Notes: generated by a model not told the origin, from the letters alone. 64,000 bases of DNA from Apodemus sylvaticus (GCF_947179515.1 NC_067472.1:173081578-173145577), one strand, 5' to 3'; shown: positions 11,840 through 58,528, numbered from the stretch's first letter. Translations and numbers: made by a program.

Positions 11840-12640
11840 CGAGTCAAAAAATGAAGCTCTGAGTACTGGCACTGGGTTTCACAAATATGAGTTTTCCATT
11901 TAAAAGTTGCAGTGGAATCTGCCCTCCATATGCACTTCTCCCCAAAACAGGCTATTGCCAAGACAATAGATTGCTCTGCAAATATGGATACCAAAATCCC
12001 ACTGCTCAAGGTAACACAAAACAACTCATCAAACATGGAGTGGTGAGACAGCCCCTGCTTCAGTTGCTGGAGCAGCCACATGAAGACCAAGGTGCACTTC
12101 AGCTACATATCTTCAGTGGGCCATTTTCAACCACAAAATTTTTAATCTATGTTTAGTCCTGCCCACAAACTATGCTAGGATATTGGCAGTAAAACCTTGA
12201 TGGAACCAAAATGTCTTACTAGACTCCATTCTTCACAATATTGGAGCAAACCAAGAACCACAGACTAGATAGACCAATGATCTCGGATAATGCAAATACT
12301 ACTCATATCAAAATATGACTCCTAAACATATTCTGCCATATTCATAGATCAATGCATCATTCAGCCATCATCAGAGAGGCTTCATTCTTTATTCCTGAAT
12401 CAGAAATGGGTATATACAAAGACACACAGTCAAAATAGGAGAACAGAATTGAATAGAGGACATGAGGACAATGTATTCTATAAAAATATGCAATGCTTAC
12501 ATGTACACACAGAGACTCCAGCAGTGACCATACAGTGATCTACACAGGAATACACTAGGTCCTCTGCATACATACTAGAGCTTTCAGTTTAGTGCTTTTA
12601 TGGGAATCCTAAACAAGTCTCAGATTCTCGAGAGCTCCCT
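11840..12640 (+). repeat. Old rodent interspersed repeat, class unassigned
   Basis: Phrases such as TTGCTGGAGCAGCCACATGA (12065-12084) and the TTACTAGACTCCATTCTTCA region (near 12212-12235) match, from memory, a widespread rodent repeat, possibly an L1 3' UTR type. An 89-codon open frame at 11887-12156 has no recognisable domain and I do not call it a gene. Confidence 0.4.
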
Positions 12641-12757
12641 CGGAACTTGTATTTTTACTACTGTCTTATGTACTACAGCTTCACTATGATGGTGTTTTAA
12701 AATATTATTGTACTTTATTTTATTATATTTTATTATTATCTCATAAGAAACATGTTT

Positions 12758-12800
12758 GAGCTGGAGAGATGGCCCAGCTTTTAAAGGCTAGGATCACAAC
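12758..12800 (+). mobile_element. Truncated B2-like SINE head
   Basis: GAGCTGGAGAGATGGCCCAG followed by a short AAAGGCTAGGATCACAAC tail is the 5' part of a B2-related tRNA-derived SINE, very short and without a clear A tail. The remaining sequence to 13470 is AT-rich with no gene seen. Confidence 0.6.
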
Positions 12801-13479
12801 TAAAAAATATAAGAAATATGTTCAATTTTAATGACAGACAGACAAAAAGTAGATCTGGATGAGAGTGAGGTGGTAGTAATCTGAAAGAAATGTAGAGAAG
12901 GAAAATATATTCAGATCATATTATGGGAGAAAAGATTACATGTTCAATAAAAGGGAGACAAACATTTTAAATGAGCTCATAACATGAAATAAGTAAAACA
13001 AAAGATACTTGGTAATGATAGAAATTAAATATATGTACTGGAAAAATCAACTGCTTAGTTATCTACTATGTAAAACAACAATGATAACAACAAAAACCCC
13101 TGTTCTGGAAATAATGATAAATAGAGAATGTGAGGAATCCAAGATTTAAGTGAGTGCCACATGTGCCTGAATATCCTTTGAAAATATAAAGAAATGGAGC
13201 TAAAATCACTGTGTCCATGGTGAAATTAAAACGACCATTAATTTGTGGGAAAGGTGAGTATTCAGGGACAAATAGGTGCAATGGATCAGCAATGTAAGTC
13301 AAGGATGATTTCAATATCTAGAGTTTGTGATTTCAAAAGGAATTAAACATATCAATGTTTAAATTTCTACTCAGGGCATAAGAGATAATCTCTTACTTAT
13401 CTCCAGCCTTTTCCCATTGGCTTAGGTATAGCAGAATCCTGAGGAGAAGCTGGAAACTTCTCTGTAAACCTGTATTTAC

Positions 13480-47799
<34,320 letters not shown>

Positions 47800-48768
47800 T
47801 CTATTAACATATATATCTGCCCAAGCATCAGATTGATGGATACATATCCAATGATGTCCAGTAGGTATATATTTAGCTCATGTGTTAGTGAATATTTTGT
47901 GATTCTGACTGTTAATGATTGCAGCTATCATATTAATCACCCACAAGTTCTTAAGGACACTTCCTCCACTGACAATGAGCATTTTACATCTTCCCTTAGG
48001 CTCTGCATCTGAGGCCCTGTGTTCAACTTAAAAACAAATCAGAAAATATGTTTTGGATCTTCTACTTTAGCCACAGGCACCATGATTTCAGCTATTAAGA
48101 CAGCAGGAACTAAATGATCAACTTCCTGACTGGGCTGTTTTGGTCAAGTTTGAAACTTTTAATTCAACAATTTTAGGTGATGAAATCCTGTTACCTCAGA
48201 GGTTGCAATCGTAGACAAAATGGAAGAAGGCCTGAAAATGTCCATGCTATTCATGTACAGGACAAATCAGTGGGTCACGCTATCACAAAAAAAGGAAGGC
48301 TTTTGGATTTTACTCTTCCTACTTACTGACTCCTGTCTTAGAATTTTCTTCTGTGATATTTTTTTCTGCAGAAAAAATATGTTGTCTGCACCCAGCACAA
48401 CCAGTTGATTTCTCACTTTGGAAAATCTAATAGTCCTGTTGCATTTCTCACTTCAAAATTATCTACTTAATTTCAGTGAAAGAATGAAGTCTCCTCTTTA
48501 TTTTCTAAATTGACCTTCTCTACTCCTAATCTTTTCTTTAATCCAAGGTTAATATTTGAGTAGAGGTGTTACTGTGGTCTATTCCTGTATCTACAGCAGT
48601 ATGTTCATACAATGCTTACCGTGATCTGAAAATATGAGGGGAATTCTCATTTATGTAAAATGTAAATGCAAAGCACCACACTGTGTCCATTCACCTATGA
48701 TACTGAGGCAAATTATCTTTAGTGGGGCCATATATTTAGCCACCAGGAGTTTAGATCAGTGAATGTAC
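47800..48768 (-). promoter_or_regulatory. Region upstream of Vmn2r exon 1 (expected promoter, no motif identified)
   Basis: The ~970 bp between the receptor start codon and L1 copy F should hold the 5' UTR and proximal promoter. It is AT-rich and I cannot point to a specific TATA box or transcription start. An L1 sits immediately beyond. Confidence 0.35.
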
Positions 48769-49090
48769 TTTATATTTTATTTTTTAATTTTTTATTTATT
48801 TATTTTCTATATTCTTTGTTTACATTCTAAAAGCCTTCCCATTTCCCAGTCCCGCCCCCCCCATATGTTCCACAACTCCTCTTCTCTCCATCCATTCTCC
48901 TGTCCTTCCCCCTCCCTTTTCTCTGTCCTGGTACTGCCCTAAAATGCTAGATCAAGCCTTTCCAGGATTAGGGCACTCTTCTTCCTTCTTCATGGGAATC
49001 ATTTGATATGCTAATTGTATCTTCAGTATTCAGAGCTTCAGGGCTAATTAATATCCACTTATCAATGATTGCATTCCATGTGTATTCTTT

Positions 49091-49091
49091 T

Positions 49092-49126
<35 letters not shown>

Positions 49127-49131
49127 TTTTT
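49091..49131. repeat. (TTTA)n microsatellite near the end of ORF2 of copy F
   Basis: About ten TTTA/ATTT units between the last ORF2 codons and the VTQSQ-type coding region. Confidence 0.93.
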
Positions 49132-50893
49132 TGCGTTACCTCACTTAGGGTGATATTTTCCAATTCCATCCATTTGCTTAAAAAAATTCATGAATTCATT
49201 GTTTTTAATTGCTGAATAGTACTCCATTGTGTATATATACCACATTTTCTGTATCCATTCCTCCATTGAGGGATATCTGGGTTCTTTCCAGTTTCTGGCT
49301 ATTATAAATAAGGGTGCTATGAACATAGTGGAGCATGTGTCCTTATTGCATGCTGGGGAATCATCTGGGTACATGCCCAGGAAAGGTATAGCAGGATCCT
49401 CTGGAAGTGTCATGCCCAGTTTTCTTAGGAACCGCCAGACTGATTTCCAGAGTGGTTGTACCATCTGACAATCCCACCAGCAGTGGAGGAATGTTCCTCT
49501 TTCTCCACATCCTCGCCAACACCTGCTGTCTCCTGAGTTTTTAACCTTAGCCATTCTGACTGGTGTGAGGTGAAATTTCAGGGTTGTTTTGATCTGCATT
49601 TCCCTAATGGCTAATGATGTTGAGCATTTTTTAAGGTGCTTCTGGGCCATCCGAATTTCTTCAGGAGAAAATTCTTTGCTTAGGTCTGTACTGCATTTTT
49701 TAATAGAGTTATTTGGTTCCCTGGGGTCTAACTTCTTGAATTCTTTCCATATATTGGATGTTAGCCCTCTATCGTAGGGTTGGTGAAGATCTTTTCCCAA
49801 TTCGTTGATTGCTGTTTTGACCTTTTGATGGTGTCCTTTGCCTTACAGAAACTTTGTAATTTTATGAGATCCCATTTGTCAATTCTTGATCTTAGAGAAT
49901 AAGCTATTGGTGTTCTGTTCAGGAACTTTTCCCCTGTTCCTATGTCCTCAAGGGTTTTCCCCAGTTTCTTCTCTATTAGTTTCAGTGTATCTAGTTTTAT
50001 GTGGAAGTCCTTGATCCACTTGGAGTTGAGCTTAGTTCAAGGAGATTAGAATGGATCAATTCGCATTCTCCCACATGCTGACCTTCAGTTGAACCAGCAC
50101 CATTTGTTGAAAAGGCTATCTTTTTTCCACTGGATGTTTTCACTTCCTTTGTCGAGGATCAAGTGACCATAGGTGTGTGGATTCATTTCTGGATCTTGAA
50201 TTCTATTCCATTGGTCCACTTGCCTGTCCCTGTGCCAATACCATGCAGTTTTTAACACTATTGCTCTGTAGTATTGCTTGAGGTCTGGGATACTAATACC
50301 CCCAGAAGTTCTTTTAGTGTTGAGAATAGTTTTAGCTATCCTGGGTTTTTGTTATTCCAGATAAATTTGAGAATTGCTTTTTCCAGCTCTGTGGAGAACT
50401 GAGTTGGGATTTTGATGGGCCTGCATTGAATCTGTATATTGCTTTTGGCAAGATGGCCATTTTAACTATATTAATCCTGCCAATCCATGAGCATGGAAGA
50501 TTTTTCCATTTTCTGAGGTCTTCTTCGATTTCCTTCTTCAGAGACCTGAAGTTCTTGTCATAAAGATCTTTCACTTGTTTGGTTAGAGTCACACCAAGAT
50601 ACTTTATATGGTTTGTGGCTGTTGTGAAGGGTGTCATTTCATTAACTTCTTTCTCAGCCTGCTTATCCTTTGAGTATAGGAAGGCAACTGATTTGCTTGA
50701 GTTGATTTTATAACCTACCACTTTGCTGAAGTTGTTTATTAGCTGTAGTTCTCGGCTGGAGGTTTTTGGGTCACGTAAGTATACTATCATGTCATCTGCA
50801 AATAGTGATAATTTTACTTCTTCCTTTCCAATTTGTATACATTTGACCTCCTTTTGTTGTCTAATTGCTCTAGCTAGGAATTCAAGTACTATA

Positions 50894-51684
50894 AGCATGT
50901 TAAAAAATGCTCAACTTCATTAGTCATTAGGGAAATGCAAATCAAAACAACCCTAAGATTTCATCTTACACCAGTCAGAATGGCTAAGATTAAAAATTCA
51001 GGAGACAGCAGGTGTTGGAGAGGGTGTGGAGAAAGAGGAACACTCCTCCACTGCTGGTGGGGTTGCAAATTGGTACAACCACTCTGGAAAGCAGTCTGGC
51101 GGTTCCTCTGAAAACTGGGCACCTCACTTCCAGAAGATCCTGCTATACCACTCCTGGGCATATACCCAGAGGATTCCCCACCATGTAATAAGGATACATG
51201 CTCTACTATGTTCATAGCAGCCCTATTTATAATTGCCAGATGCTGGAAAGAACCCAGGTATCCCTCAACAGAAGAGTGGATGCAAAAAATGTGGTATATC
51301 TACACAATGGAGTACTATTCAGCCATTAGAAACAATGAATTCATGAAATTCTTAGGCAAATGGATGGAACTAGAGAACATGATACTAAGTGAGGTAACCC
51401 AGACTCAAAAGGTGAATCATGGTATACACTCACTAATAAGTGGTTATTAACCTAGAAATCTGGAATACCCAAAACATAATCCACACATCAAATGAGATAC
51501 AAGAAGAAAGGAGGAGTGGTCCCTGGTTCTGGAAAGACTCAGTGAAACAGTCTGGGAACTGGGAAGGGGTGGGAGGGAGGACAGGGGAAGAGAAGGGGGC
51601 TTACGGGACTTTCGGGGAGTGGGGGGGGGCTAGAAAAGGGGAAATCATTTGAAATGTAAATAAATCATATCGAATAAAAAAAAA
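50894..51684 (+). mobile_element. Young L1 3' fragment inserted in ORF2 of copy F
   Basis: Starts in the ORF2 C-terminal region (AGCATGTTAAAAAATGCTC) and reads through [32 protein letters not shown] and the SGY stop at 51448-51450, then the copy A/E-type 3' UTR and a 9-bp A tail (51676-51684). Copy F is interrupted between its SPYLF and IVLEF codons; on the plus strand TTG is missing at the join, so there is no duplication but a 3-bp deletion. See the matching insertion at 60277. Confidence 0.93.
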
Positions 51685-53727
51685 GATATGGAGAGAGAGG
51701 GCAGCCTTGTCTAGTCCCTGATTTTAGTGGGATTGCTTCAAGTTTCTCTCCATTTAGTTTGATGTTGGCTACCGGTTCGCTGTATATTGCTTTAATTATG
51801 TTGAGGTATGAGCCTTGAATTCCTGTTATTTCCAAGACTTTTAGCATGAAAGGATGCTGAATTTTGTCAAATGCCTTTTCAGCATCTAATGAAATGATCA
51901 TAAGGCTTTTTTCTTTGAGTTTATGTAGTGGATTACATTGATGTATAGCCATACATTGAGCCATACCTGCATCCCTGGAACGAAGCCCACTTGATCGTGG
52001 TGGATGATTGTTTGATGTGTTTTTGGATTTGGTGGGCAGGAATTTTATTGAGTATTTTTGCATCGATATTCATAAGGGAAATTGGCCTGAAGTTCTCTTT
52101 CTTTATTGGATAGTTGTGTGGTTTTGGTTTCAGTGTAACTGTGGCTTCTTAGAACGAGTTAGGTAGAGTTCCTTCTGTTTCTATTTTGTGGAACAGTTTG
52201 AAGAGTATTGGTGTTAGGTCTTCTTTGAAGGTCTGATAGAATTCTGCACTGAAGCCATCTGGTCCCGTGCTTTTTTTGGTTGGTAGACTTTCTATGACCC
52301 CTTTTATTTCTTTACGGGTTATGGTACTGTTTAGATTATCTATTTGAACCTGATTTAACTTTGGTGTTTGGTATCTGTCTAGGAAATTATCCATTTCCTC
52401 CAGATTCTCCAGGTGTGTTGAGTATAGGCTTTTGTAGTAAGATCTGATGATTTTTTGAATTTCCTCAGTTTCTTTTGTTATATCTCCCTTTTCATTTATA
52501 ATTTTGTTAATCTGGATACTGTCTCTATGCCCTTTGGTTAGTCTATCTTGTTGATTTTATCAAAGAACCAGCTCCTGGTTTTGTTGATTCTTTGTATGGT
52601 TATCTTAGTTTCTACTTGATTGATTTCAGCCCTGAGTTTGATGATTTCCTGACTTCTACTGCTCCTGGGTGAATTCGTTTCTTTTTGCTCCAGGACTTTC
52701 AGGTGTGTCATTAAGCTGCTAGTGTATGCTCTCTTCATTTTCTTTTTGGAGTCACTCAGGGCTAGGAGTTTTCCTCTTAGCACTGCTTTCATTGTGTTCC
52801 ATAGATTTGGGTAGGTTGTGTCTTATTTTCATTAAATTCTAAAAAATCTTTTATTTCTTTCTTTATTTCTTCCTTGACCAAGGTATCATTGAGTATTGTT
52901 CAGTTTCTAGGTGTATGTGGGCTTTCTGTTGTTTTTGTTGCTATTGAAGACCACGCTTACTCCATAGTGGTCTGATAGGAGGCATGGGATTATTTCGATC
53001 TTCTTATACTTGTTGAGGTCTATCTTGTGACCAATTATATGGTCGATTTTGGAGAAGGTACCATGAGGTGCTGAGAAAAAGGTATATTCTTTTGCTTTAG
53101 GGTGAAATATTCTAAAAATATCAGTCAAATCCAATTGGTCCAAAGCTTCAATTAGTTTCACTGGGTGGGTCCCTGTTTAGTTTCTGTTTTCCTGATTGGT
53201 CCATTTAGGAAACTGCAGTGTTGAAGTCACCCACAATTATTGTGTTAGGTGCAATGTGTGCTTTGAGCTTTAGTAAAGTTTTTTTTTTTTTTTTTATGAA
53301 TGAGAGTGCCTTTGCATTTGGAGCATAGATGTTCAGGATTGAGAGTTCTTCTTGGTGTGTTTTTCTTTGACCAGCAAGAAGTGTCCCTCGGTGTCTCCTT
53401 TGATGACTTTAGGTTGAAAGTCAAGTTTATCTGAAATTAGAATGGCTACTCCGGCTTGTTTCCTGAGACCATTTGCTTGTAAGATTGCCTTCCAGCCTTT
53501 TATTCTAAGGTAGTGTTTATCTTTGACACTGAGGTGTGTTTCCTGTATGCAGCAAAATGTAGGATCCTGTTTACGTATCCAGTCTGTTAGTCTATGTCTT
53601 TTTTATTGTGGAATTGAGTCCATTGATATTAAGAGATATTAAGCAATAGTGATTATTACTTCCTTTCATTTTTGAGGCTATTTTTATATTTGAGTGTTTA
53701 TCTTCTTTTGGGTTTGATGAAAGAAAG

Positions 53728-54952
53728 TTATATCTTGCATTTTCCAGGGTGAAGTTTCCCTTCTTGCATTGGTGATTTCCTCCTATTATCCTATGTAGGG
53801 CTGGGTTTGTGGTAAGATGTTGGGTGAACTTGGTTTTGTCATGGAATATCTTGATTTCTCCATCTCCAGTGATTGAGAGTTTTGCTGGATATAGAAGTTT
53901 TGACTGGCATTTGTGTTCTCTTAGAGTCTGTATGAGATCTGCCCAGGATCTTCTGGCATTCATAGTCTCTGGTGAGAAGTATGGGGTGATTCTGATAGGT
54001 CTTCCTTTATATGTTTCTTGGCCTCTTTCTCTTACTAACTTTAATATTCTTTCTTTGTTTAGTACATTTGGGGTTTTGGTTATTATGTGACGGGATTTAT
54101 TTCTGTTCTGGTCCAATCTGTTTGGAGTACTGTAGGCTTCTTGTATGTTCATGGGCATCTCTCTCTATAGATTAGGGAAGTTTTCTTCCATAATTTTATT
54201 GAAGATATTTGCTGGCCTTTAAGTTGTAAATCTTCTCTCTCATCTATGCCGATAATCCTTAGGTTTGGCCTTCTCAATGTGTCCTGGATTTCCTGGATGT
54301 TTTGGGTTACAAGCTTTTTGCATTTTGCATTTTCTTTGACTGTTGAGTCCATGGTTTCTATGGTATCTTTGGCATCTAAGATTCTTTCTTCTATCTCTTG
54401 TATTCTGTTGTTGATATTTGCATCTATGGTCCCTGATTTCTTCACAAGGTTTTCTATCTCCAAAGTTGTCTCCCTTTGCAATTTCTTAGTTGTTTCTACT
54501 TCTGTTTTTAGATCCTGGATGTTTTTGCTCAGTTCATTCACTTGCTTGTTTGTGTTTTCCTGTAATTCTTTGAGAGATTTTTGTGTTTCTTCTTTCATGA
54601 TTTCTGCCTGTTGATCAAATTTCTCCTGTACTTTTTAAAGTGATTTTTGCATTTCCTCCTTATTGGCTACTATCATTTGACCCATATTCTCCTGGATTTT
54701 TTTAAGTGATTTTTGTGTTTCCCTTGTAAAGGCTTCTGGCTTTTGATCATTTTTCTCCTGAATTTCTTTAAGAGATTTATTTATGTCCTTCATGTGTTCT
54801 TGTAACAGCATCATGACCAGTGATTTTACATCCAAATCTTGCTTTTCTGGTGTGTTGGGGTAGCCAGGACTTACTAACAGAGAATTGGGTTCAGATGCTG
54901 TCATATTTCCTTGATTTCTGTTAGTAATGTTCCTACATTTGCCTTTTGCCAT
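53728..54952 (-). pseudogene. L1 ORF1 remnant (copy F)
   Basis: Start at 54952 (MAKGKCRNITNRNQGNMTAS). The coiled coil (SLKEIQEKNDQKPEAFTRET and similar units) breaks near 54630, resumes at 54598-54149, and a frameshift near 54210 separates the RRM from the C-terminal part (54158 on). The ancestral TAG stop reads TAT, so the C-terminal frame runs through the spacer into the ORF2 start in the same frame. Confidence 0.88.
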
Positions 54953-55544
54953 CTAGATCTCACTGGTCTTGTGAATGCAGGACTCACCCTTGCAAGATGC
55001 CTCCCTGCAGCTGGCCTCCAGATGCACCGCTGGCCCTCTGCACTGCTTGGGGATGGGGCCCGTGGCCCCAGCTTCTTCTGATCTAGAGGTGGCAACCTGA
55101 AGGCTCTCGCCAGAGGCCTCCGGATGGATCCTCCTCTCTGCCGGGTCAGACGGACTCACCGGAGCATGCAGCCTCCCTGTGGCCGGCCTCCAGATGTACC
55201 ACTGGCCCTCTGCACTGCTTGGGGATGGGGTGCATGGCCCAGGCTGCTTCTGATCGGAAGGCTCCCGCTAGAGGCCTCCAGATGGATCCTCCACTCTGCC
55301 AGGTCAGATGGACTCACCTGAGCAAGGTGCCTTCCCGTGGCCAGCCTCCAGATGCACCGCTTTCCCTCTGCACTGCTTGGGGATGGGGCGCGTGGCTCAG
55401 GCTGCTTCTGATCCAGAGGTGGGGACCAGAAGGCTCCCATCAGAGGCCTCCGGATGGATCCTCTGCTTTGCTGGGTCAGACAGACTCACCAGAGCAAGAT
55501 GCCTCCCCGTGGCTGGCCTCCAGATGCACCGCTGACCCTCTCAT
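54953..55544 (-). promoter_or_regulatory. L1 5' UTR of copy F with ~3.2 tandem monomers
   Basis: Units can be aligned by GCAAGATGCCTCCC (54992), GCATGCAGCCTCCC (55164), GCAAGGTGCCTTCCC (55322) and GCAAGATGCCTCCCC (55494): spacings 172, 158 and 172 bp. The short unit lacks the GATCTAGAGGTGG-type block. GC-rich and rich in CpG remnants. Unlike the promoters of copies C and E, no AAGATGG-type motif recurs here. Confidence 0.88.
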
Positions 55545-55557
55545 TTTATATTTTATT

Positions 55558-55984
55558 ATTGTAATGAAATTATGCCCCTCCAATAAGTTGACTTGCTTAC
55601 ACATGAATGGGAGTGTAGAACGAACAAAATCCCAAATGAAATAAAAATAAAAAGCACTTCCCTAAGAAATATTAGCAGGTCACACTGTGACTTGTTGGAC
55701 TGTCTTTTTGCTTTAGTTTAACAATATGCAATTAATAAACAGTAGACATAATATATCTATTATAAGACTGAAGTCAAACGAATAGGCAAAGGGAAAGTCA
55801 CAGTAAGTCACAATTCAGTGCAATCAAGGGGAATAGAGGAAGTCTTTGTGTCACTCAATTCAAATAAGCTCTCTCCTTTGTAACTGAGTACTAAAGAGAT
55901 GGCCAGCCTCCAACAGAGGCAGAGAGGGAGGACTGATGGCCGAGTGTCATCCCTAAACCCAATGGTCAGTTTCTGAAGTAGCCC
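55558..55984. other. Unique stretch between L1 copy F and Pum2 pseudogene
   Basis: AT-rich DNA; no gene or repeat recognised. The last part (55890-55984) might hold some 5' UTR of the pseudogene but I cannot show it. Confidence 0.45.
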
Positions 55985-57005
55985 TGTTTGATCTGTGTGT
56001 GAAATTAGTCATGATTTCAAGCTTTTGCATTACACTCTCAGTGAATGGGATGGCTTTTTCCTAGCTAAAAGTTTTGGGAACCTGATGGTTGAACAAAAGA
56101 GGGACAAAAACATTTATTTCATGGGGACAATGAATGGAGAGAGACTGAATGGGGAACTTCTTATAATTCAATGTCTCAGTCTATTATTGTGCATAGAAGA
56201 TTTGGACAGAGTTTTCATGGAAACAGTGAAGTAAATGCAATTTTTTCTCCACATTCAGAAAGTGGAGGCCTTGGTGTGAGCATGATAGATTATGTATTAA
56301 GTTTCTCTCCTGCTGATACATTGGATTCTCGATTTAGGAAGAGAACTTTTGGTAGTAGAGATGCTGAAACATATGAACCTGAGAAAGGAGATCAAAAAGG
56401 CAAGGCTTCTCCATTTGAGGAGAACCAAAACAGAGATATTAAACAAGATGATAACATAAGATAAATTACAGAGGTTTGCCAAATAGAATGGATGCCAATT
56501 TCAAAGATATTATTCATACTCCTGGAAGTTGTCTATCCTCTCCAACTGAAATAGTTGAGTTCCTTTGCCATAGTACAAATCCCCCCAGAAGGATTGGGCC
56601 CTCTTCCTAATCTGATTGCAAATAAACCACTTGTTGAGGAGATTTCAAATAGCGAAACTCAGAATCTGGATGCAATGGACCAAGTTGGTCTGGATTCCTT
56701 ACAGTTTGACTATCCTGGTATCCAGGTACCCGTGGATTCTTCAGGAGCCACTGTAGACATATTTTTACTACAATTCCCAAAAGCAGGTCTTTCAGAGAAC
56801 TAATGCACTAACAGTTCAGCAGTTAACTGCAGCTCCACAGCAGCAATATTTATGATCAGCAGCTCAGCAGCCGCATATAGCTGGTCCATTATCAGCAGGC
56901 CTTGCTCCAGCTGCATTTGTGTCAAATCCATGTATTATTTGTGCTGCTCCTCCAGGCACTGACCCGTATACTGCAGTATGATTGGCTTCAGCAGCAACAT
57001 TAGCT
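55985..57005 (+). pseudogene. Pum2-ps: Processed pseudogene of Pum2 (Pumilio 2), N-terminal part
   Basis: Pumilio 2 is a cytoplasmic translational repressor that binds mRNA 3' UTRs through C-terminal PUF repeats. The plus strand reads SHDFKLLHYTLSEWDG (the NHDFQALALES start), then GQSFHGNSEVNAIFSPHSES, GGLGVSMIDYVLSFSPADTL, DSRFRKRTFGSRDAETYEPE, GDQKGKASPFEENQNRD, PEGLGPLPNLIANKPLVEE, NLDAMDQVGLDSLQFDYPG and [12 protein letters not shown], then QQLTA, QPHIAG and TDPYTAV remnants with frameshifts and stops. The sequence is continuous without introns, so it is a retrocopy. Homology ends near 57005, before any PUF repeat. No poly-A or duplication was securely found. Coding capacity is lost. Confidence 0.9.
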
Positions 57006-57128
57006 GTTCTCATCTAGATGACTTGTTTATTCCCCTGACCATATGAACACTTGTGTCTCACCTCTGTTTTAATATAACTCAGTTGCATGTAAGGATGGTA
57101 ACTAGTGCTGTTTCAAACAGAAAAAAAA

Positions 57129-57970
57129 TTTAGGCAAATGGATGGAACTAGAAAATATCATCCTGAATGAGGTAACCCAATCCCAAAAGAACATGCATGG
57201 TATGCACTCACTGATAAGTAGACATTAGCTCACAAGCTCCAAATATCCAATATACAATTCACAGACCAGATAAAGCTCAGTAAGAAGGAAGAGCAAAGTG
57301 TGGGTGCTTCAGTCCTTCTAGAAGGGTAACAAAATACTCACAGGAGCAAATATGAAGATAAAATACAGAGCAGAGACTGAAGGAAAGGTCATCCTGAGAC
57401 TGACCCACTGGGGGATTCAACCCATATACAGTCATCAAAGCCCAACACTATTGTGGATGCCAAGAAATGCTTACTAAAAGGAGCCTGTTATGGCTATCTT
57501 CTGAGCCATAACAGAGCCTTGCAAATACGGAGGCAGATGATCACAGCCAACCATTGGACTGAGCACCGGGTTCCCAATAGAGAAATTAGTGAAAGGCCTG
57601 AAGGAGCTGAAGGAGTTTGCAACCCCATAAGAAGAACAACAAAATCAACCAACTAAAGTCCCTCCCCCGCCCCCACTGCACCCAGGAACTAAGCCATCAA
57701 TCAAGAAGTACTTGTGGCTCCAGCTGCATATGTAGTAGATCATTGTCATGTCAGGCATCAATAGGAGGACAAGTTCTTGGTCCTAGGAAGGCTCTATAGA
57801 TGCTCCAGTGTAGGGCAATCAAGGGCGTGGAGGTGGGAGTGGGTGGGTGGGTGGAGGAACACCCCCACAGAAACAAGGGGAGGAAGGATGGAATGGGGGT
57901 TTCTGGGAAGGGGGAAGCTAGAAAAGGGATAACATTTGGAATGTAAATAAAGAAAATATCCAATAAAAAA
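57129..57970 (+). mobile_element. 5'-truncated older L1 3' end
   Basis: Starts in the last ORF2 codons (TTTAGGCAAATGGATGGAAC) and continues through an older-type 3' UTR (as in copy D) to AATAAAGAAAATATCCAATA. It directly follows an A8 run at 57121-57128, just after the Pum2 retrocopy. No gene. Confidence 0.88.
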
Positions 57971-58528
57971 GGCTTAAAGTTCATATACTGTGGGAGATAA
58001 AAACTGAGTACTAAATCTGTAGAACAGGAAGTACATTAATGAATTCTTTTTTTTTTCTTTTTTTTAACTGAGTATCTTCTTCATTTATATTGCCAATGGT
58101 AAAACCTTTCCCAACTTCCCCCTCCCAAAAGACCCCTCCACAATGATTCCCTACCCCTCCTGTCTCCCCCTGCCTCCATGTATATGCCCCTCTACCCAAC
58201 ACAGTCCCACGTTTCCCCCAACTTCCCCCCATCTGTTTCCCTTTGTTGTGACCTCTATTGAGCCTTTAACGGACCAAAGACCACTCCTCCCACTGATGCC
58301 CAAAAAGGCATTCTTCTGCCACATTTTTGGCTGGAACCATGTATACCCCTTGATTGATGTTTCAGTCCCTGGGTGTCATGAGGTGTCTGGTGTCCGAAGT
58401 CATTGTTTTTCCCATGGGGTTATATACCCCTTCAGCTCCTCTGGACAACCCTCCAGATCCTCCGTTGGGGACCCCAAGCTCAGTCCAAGCTTGGTTGCTA
58501 GTTTCTGCTTCTGAATTCATAAGACTCT

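Larger units (their letters stand above)
49048..53669 (-). pseudogene. Degenerate L1 ORF2 (copy F), split by L1 fragment
   Basis: The Met at 53669 ([20 protein letters not shown]) is the ORF2 start. Surviving blocks: endonuclease 53161-52907 (DHIIGHKIDL), 52394-52149 ([20 protein letters not shown]), RT 52063-51665 and 50898-50332 ([40 protein letters not shown]), and the C-terminus 49800-49141 ([18 protein letters not shown]). Several frameshifts and a stop soon after the start (53592) inactivate it. The original stop is at 49050-49048. Confidence 0.92.
48782..55544 (-). mobile_element. L1 copy F: full-length L1 with ~172-bp monomers and an inner L1 insertion
   Basis: Minus-strand element with 3' UTR (48782-49047), ORF2, ORF1 and a monomeric 5' UTR. 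A perfect 13-bp target-site duplication, TTTATATTTTATT, is present at 48769-48781 and 55545-55557. A 791-bp plus-strand L1 3' fragment (50894-51684) sits inside ORF2 and a TTTA array (49091-49131) sits near the end of ORF2. It lies upstream of Vmn2r exon 1 in the same orientation as the gene, so its 3' end faces the receptor. Confidence 0.95.

Noticed and set aside
11887..12156. 89-codon plus-strand frame and 86-codon antisense frame
   Set aside because: They lie in a region resembling an old interspersed repeat and have no recognisable family.
13066..13314. Possible V2R exon 6 (82-codon minus frame)
   Set aside because: There is no seven-helix pattern, no typical V2R transmembrane motif and no acceptor with the required phase; it is too short.
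54990..55544. Regularly spaced repeats considered as a CRISPR-like array or satellite
   Set aside because: The ~172-bp units lie directly upstream of an L1 ORF1 and inside the L1 target-site duplication; they are L1 promoter monomers.
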